Part shown: positions 32,659 through 35,568 of the stretch, in pieces | Numbering within the stretch: position 1 is the stretch's first letter | Layout: each line of letters begins with the position of its first letter | DNA from: Polaromonas sp. | GTDB taxonomy: Bacteria; Pseudomonadota; Gammaproteobacteria; Burkholderiales; Burkholderiaceae_C | Assembly: GCF_012927415.1 (NCBI RefSeq) | Contig: NZ_JABBPF010000184.1 | Coordinates: 1-35,568, forward strand | Reading direction: 5' to 3' | DNA: 35,568 bases | Translations under genes and position numbers: made by a program | The notes under the pieces: model-generated | Databases searched by the model: none | Seen by the model: only the letters and a program-made list of their open reading frames with translations | Told to the model about the DNA's origin: nothing

Positions 32659-33367
32659 CAATTACGCTCGGCTTGCACGACTGCAGGACGCTGACAACAT
32701 TGAGGTCGCCGGCCGATACCGCTTTCAGTCGTCGGCAGAGCGACGCATCATCATGGATGTCACAAAAAAGCTCGTCCTAGATTGTGACGACACACTATTG
32801 GAGATCGGGTGTGGCCCGGGTAACCTGCTTCTGCCTTTGAGCTACCAAGTAGCCGGTTCTGCGGGTATCGACAACCATGCAGCACTGGCGCGACTGACTG
32901 CACGGTGCGGACCATCAATGCAAATCGAAACCTATCCAGGCGACTTTCTTACGATGGCACTGCCAGGCATTCCTTTTTCGAAAATCCTTGTCTACTCGGT
33001 CCTGCAGTACGTTGAAAATCAGTCGTCAGCTATCCAATTTTTGCAACGCGCATTGTCTTTACTGCGCCCTGGCGGTCGGCTGCTGCTTGGTGACTTACCC
33101 AACCAGGACAAGAAACGCCGGTTTACCGTATCGCAGTCAGGCGAGATTGCCTCGAAAGAGTGGCAAGCACTTGTCGCAAGTGCGGGCACCCATCCGTTGT
33201 CCGGTCTAACGACAGACGAGCGCCTGCTGGTGGTGGATGATGATCTCTTGCTTACGCTGCTGAAATGCGGACGCGCGGCGGGTTATGAGTCTTATCTGTT
33301 AGCCCAGCCTGCAGGTCTGCCCTTTGGTCATACGAGGGAAGATATTCTCTTTATTGCACCCAATTAA
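32639..33367 (+). CDS. Class I SAM-dependent methyltransferase
   Basis: The 242-aa protein has motif I LLEIGCGPGNLLLPLS (about residues 53-68), an acidic motif after it (AGIDNHAALARL), ILVYSVLQYVENQS (motif IV-like) and LLRPGGRLLLGDLPN (motif VI), the pattern of Methyltransf_11/25 proteins. The N-terminal DNYARLARLQDADNIEVAGRYRFQSSAER helix is a lead-in typical of glycan-cluster methyltransferases (seen as separate short pieces: DNYARLARLQ and AGRYRFQSS). It starts within the upstream gene (20-base overlap). It probably O- or N-methylates a sugar or its acyl substituent; substrate unknown. It is the last GC-rich gene before an AT-rich segment. Confidence 0.82.
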   Translation: MSSTSFDNYARLARLQDADNIEVAGRYRFQSSAERRIIMDVTKKLVLDCDDTLLEIGCGPGNLLLPLSYQVAGSAGIDNHAALARLTARCGPSMQIETYPGDFLTMALPGIPFSKILVYSVLQYVENQSSAIQFLQRALSLLRPGGRLLLGDLPNQDKKRRFTVSQSGEIASKEWQALVASAGTHPLSGLTTDERLLVVDDDLLLTLLKCGRAAGYESYLLAQPAGLPFGHTREDILFIAPN

Positions 33368-33437
33368 TACCTTGTACTTTTGTTATATCTCCATAGATTA
33401 GTCGCGTGAATGCGCAACTATTTATTAACTTCATCCA
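33368..33437. other. AT-rich gap with weak hairpin before the GT52 gene
   Basis: This 70-bp gap marks the change from GC-rich to AT-rich DNA. AGTCGCG (33400-33406) and CGCAACT (33413-33419) can form a stem with one G-T pair, followed by an A/T-rich stretch, which could be a weak terminator. A poor promoter-like pair (TTGTAC at 33372, TAGATT at 33394, 16 bp apart) is also present. Neither is strong. Confidence 0.25.
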
Positions 33438-34433
33438 ATGACTGAAAAGGCCCTTATATTTTGCAGAACGCCGCTGCAGGCGCTCATCATAAACTGTTTG
33501 TTGCAATTAATTAATTATGAAGTTGTTGTCCTTTATTGCCCTGTCAGCAATAACATTAAACATAATTATTATTTTGAGAAAATAAAAACCACGCAAAAGT
33601 ACTTTGTAGCAAGGCAGCAATGGAGATTTTCAGATACATTAACTGACGCCATTGCATGGTGGAGAATTCCACTAACAATTCGACAAACTAAATTTAGTCA
33701 CTTGTTGGCTGCCAGTATAGGATCTATACCATTTAGTTTTTTTGCGGGCAGAAATAAAGATGCAAAAATATATACTTTTGACGATGGAAGTTTTAATGTT
33801 TCATTGAGTACTTTTAGCAACTGGATTAATTCTGAACCTGTAACTCGTCGGCTGGTTAAGATTTTATTCGGGGGGTGTAATAATATTGATATGCTCGATA
33901 AGGTAGCGCGGCACTACACTATTTACGAAAACAAATTTGTGGTGGGTTTCAAATGCCCTATTGAAGAGTTGAATTTATTTGACGACGTCAGTAAACAAAA
34001 GTCCACCCGGAAAAATAAGAGCGTAAGAATTTTGCTTGGTTCATTGTTTTCTGATAGTGATATTCAATCGCGGCACGATAAAATCTTGCAATCAGTTAAA
34101 TTCGATCTGATATTGCCACACCCTAGTGACAAACACAATTTACCGGTTGTGGCAGATTTTTTGGATTCAATAGAAGGGTTTGATCCAGCCAAAATGATCG
34201 CGGAGGATTTGGTTCTATTATTAATATCGACTGGATTTGTTCCGGTAACATATGGATTTAATTCAACGGCCCTGATTAATTTGGCTCGCCATAGTCGGGT
34301 AATCAGTATAATTCTCGATCCAAAATATAATACTATCGCCTCAAGGATGATGTCTGACTTGAATATTCGGCGGATGTTTTGCTATGCCAAAAATGAGAAA
34401 TTGAAACGTATGATCACTAGGCAGATTGCATGA
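33438..34433 (+). CDS. Glycosyltransferase family 52 (sialyltransferase-type) protein
   Basis: The 331-aa protein opens with ALIFCRTPLQALIINCLLQL (about residues 5-24), the typical GT52 start, and carries YTFDDGSFNV (about 112-121), LILPHPSDKHNLPVV (about 227-241; conserved His-Pro) and VTYGFNSTALINLARHS (about 268-284). These match the CMP-sialic-acid transferase pattern of Lst-like LOS sialyltransferases. In a Pse operon, a CMP-nonulosonate such as CMP-Pse is the likely donor. The gene is clearly AT-rich, with many AAA, ATA, TTT and TTA codons, unlike the GC-rich genes on either side, so recent horizontal gain is likely. The stop overlaps the next start by ATGA, so it is expressed with its neighbour. 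Acceptor sugar unknown. Confidence 0.82.
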   Translation: MTEKALIFCRTPLQALIINCLLQLINYEVVVLYCPVSNNIKHNYYFEKIKTTQKYFVARQQWRFSDTLTDAIAWWRIPLTIRQTKFSHLLAASIGSIPFSFFAGRNKDAKIYTFDDGSFNVSLSTFSNWINSEPVTRRLVKILFGGCNNIDMLDKVARHYTIYENKFVVGFKCPIEELNLFDDVSKQKSTRKNKSVRILLGSLFSDSDIQSRHDKILQSVKFDLILPHPSDKHNLPVVADFLDSIEGFDPAKMIAEDLVLLLISTGFVPVTYGFNSTALINLARHSRVISIILDPKYNTIASRMMSDLNIRRMFCYAKNEKLKRMITRQIA

Positions 34434-35197
34434 AACTTACTGATAAAAAGCGCTGGCGCTATAATGCAAATTGGGGTAGTCGCAGCACCATTGACATGGT
34501 GAAGCGGCGTGATGAGTGGCTGGCGATTGTTCGTCGTATTTTGCCCGATGCTCCTTTACGTTATTTGGAGTTGGGGTGCGCGCCTGGCCTTTATACAGCC
34601 GCACTGGCAGAGGGCACGCAGTGGAATATTTCGGGTATCGATTTCTCAGTCGATGCGCAGCGGTTTGTCGACACGTTGGCAGTTGTTGGAAAGCAAGTTT
34701 CATTGCACCACATGGACATGTTCGTCGAGCGTATCGATGAACAATTCGACGTCGTCTGCAGCTTCGGACTCGTCGAGCACTTTCGTGGGGCGACTCTCGA
34801 ATCGGTACTGCAACTCCATGATTCGTACATTTATGAGGGCGGTTACGTTGTTCTAGAGATGCCGAATTTCACAGGGTTCCAATATTTTTGGCATTACCTA
34901 TTTGATCGACCAGATTTGGATAACCATAATGTGGATGTGATGCAGCCAGCAGCCATGTTATGGTTCAAGGAACGTGGTTACGAAATTTTGTTTAATGACT
35001 ATGTCGGGGTAATGCGCTTATGGGGTAATACGGGATGGCTTAAATACTGGATTTTGGGTAAGTTAGTTGCGGCGGTGGCAGTAAGTTTGAGTAAAGTGGC
35101 CCGAATTTTGGATAGATTTGGAATCAAATTGCGTGGTCGATCGTGGTCACCTGACTTTTTGATGATTGCCCGAAAAATTCGGGTTGAAGCCAGATAG
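34430..35197 (+). CDS. Class I SAM-dependent methyltransferase
   Basis: The 255-aa protein has motif I YLELGCAPGLYTAALAEG (about residues 44-61), the acidic motif SGIDFSVDAQRFVD, FDVVCSFGLVEHFRG (about 103-117) and the LHDSYIYEGGYVVLEMPNF strand, standard for Methyltransf_11/23-type enzymes. The N-terminus KKRWRYNANWGSR is often seen in glycan-cluster methyltransferases. A hydrophobic/amphipathic stretch near the C-terminus (WILGKLVAAVAVSLSKVARI) may touch the membrane. It overlaps the GT52 gene by 4 bases and its base composition is intermediate. Likely a sugar methyltransferase; substrate unknown. Confidence 0.82.
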   Translation: MKLTDKKRWRYNANWGSRSTIDMVKRRDEWLAIVRRILPDAPLRYLELGCAPGLYTAALAEGTQWNISGIDFSVDAQRFVDTLAVVGKQVSLHHMDMFVERIDEQFDVVCSFGLVEHFRGATLESVLQLHDSYIYEGGYVVLEMPNFTGFQYFWHYLFDRPDLDNHNVDVMQPAAMLWFKERGYEILFNDYVGVMRLWGNTGWLKYWILGKLVAAVAVSLSKVARILDRFGIKLRGRSWSPDFLMIARKIRVEAR

Positions 35198-35198
35198 C

Positions 35199-35568
35199 AT
35201 GAACATAAGCAAGCCTGATGCTTCTAGATGCGTGAGGCGGGTGACGCAGGTGCTCTATTCCGGTCTTGGTGGCCATGCCAGTGTGGCATTCAGCTTGCTG
35301 GCTGGTGATATTGAGGGGCAATGGCAGCCAGCATTGTTATTTGTTGGCATAGAACCTCTCGCACCCGGCTATCGGCAACTATGTGAATTGCTGGAGTTGC
35401 CGTTTGAGTGCATTCAGTCTAGGCAGGGACAACCATGGTGTACTTGGCCGGCGATTTATTTGGCGCTGCGGCGCCAGCGGCCGGATGTCGTGGTGCTGCA
35501 CAGCGTCAGCAGCCTCTTGCCCGTGGCGCTCTATTGCTTTACGCACAGAAAAAGGTTGGTGGACGTCG
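35199..35568 (+). CDS. Glycosyltransferase (GT4-like), N-terminal part, 3' partial
   Basis: An open frame starts at the ATG at 35199, one base after the methyltransferase stop, and runs off the window (123 codons). The protein reads VTQVLYSGLGGHASVAFSLL (about residues 15-34), the Gly-rich loop of GT-B glycosyltransferases, then a WQPALLFVGIEPLAPGYR strand, and RPDVVVLHSVSSLLPVAL (about 97-114), the typical N-terminal Rossmann pattern of GT4/Glyco_trans_4-like enzymes. The C-terminal nucleotide-sugar site is not in the window, so donor and linkage cannot be said. It continues the decoration/transfer module in the same direction. Confidence 0.72.
   Translation, partial: MNISKPDASRCVRRVTQVLYSGLGGHASVAFSLLAGDIEGQWQPALLFVGIEPLAPGYRQLCELLELPFECIQSRQGQPWCTWPAIYLALRRQRPDVVVLHSVSSLLPVALYCFTHRKRLVDV

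Overview
The window is about 35.6 kb of GC-rich DNA that looks like a chromosomal surface-polysaccharide region of a betaproteobacterium. Protein style, tight ATGA-type gene overlaps and short AT-rich palindromes of the GCTATnAAAnATAGC type suggest Comamonadaceae (Polaromonas/Rhodoferax-like). This placement is an inference; no rRNA or marker gene is present. Nearly every gene is on the + strand.

Layout. (1) 1-3498, housekeeping edge: the 3' part of a Ser/Thr kinase fused to a universal-stress-protein domain; a minus-strand PAS-LuxR regulator; and a divergent scoAB pair for 3-oxoacid CoA-transferase, in which scoA is broken by a 17-bp tandem duplication. (2) 3658-20059, a Wzy-type polysaccharide locus: FecR-like exported protein, O-antigen ligase/polymerase, EpsG-type polymerase, Wza-like exporter, Wzc-like tyrosine autokinase, a membrane J-domain protein (reading frame split), a membrane-anchored repeat/jelly-roll protein, CpsB-type phosphatase, WecA-like initiating transferase, TviB dehydrogenase, a large exported DUF4838/GH67-like protein, and a TviC/WbpP epimerase. 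TviB and TviC together imply UDP-HexNAc uronic acid (GalNAcA-type) precursors. (3) 20060-20916, an 857-bp gene-free junction with several palindromic repeats. (4) 20917-30513, a PglK-like ABC flippase and a pseudaminic-acid (Pse) operon: pseB, pseC, aldo/keto reductase, a cytidylyltransferase-aminotransferase fusion, pseG, pseH and pseI. pseI carries an internal deletion of about 58 bp with a frameshift. (5) 30572-35568, a decoration and transfer module: FemAB/GNAT-like protein, DegT-like PLP protein, two methyltransferases, an AT-rich GT52 (sialyltransferase-family) gene and the start of a GT4-type glycosyltransferase.

How it fits together. Region 2 supplies the chassis for polymer initiation, polymerisation, export and phospho-control, plus a uronic-acid precursor route. 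Region 4 was built to make a CMP-activated nonulosonic acid. Region 5 supplies a plausible CMP-nonulosonate transferase (GT52) and modifying enzymes. The broken pseI means Pse synthesis from this operon should stop at the 6-deoxy-AltdiNAc stage unless another synthase exists elsewhere.

The most notable signals are the SpsF-aminotransferase fusion, which keeps a strong internal Shine-Dalgarno; the AKR and class III aminotransferase in a Pse operon, hinting at a modified sugar; the DUF4838 protein between tviB and tviC; and many short tandem duplications and palindromes inside genes. Some of these are tolerated in frame and others destroy the gene.
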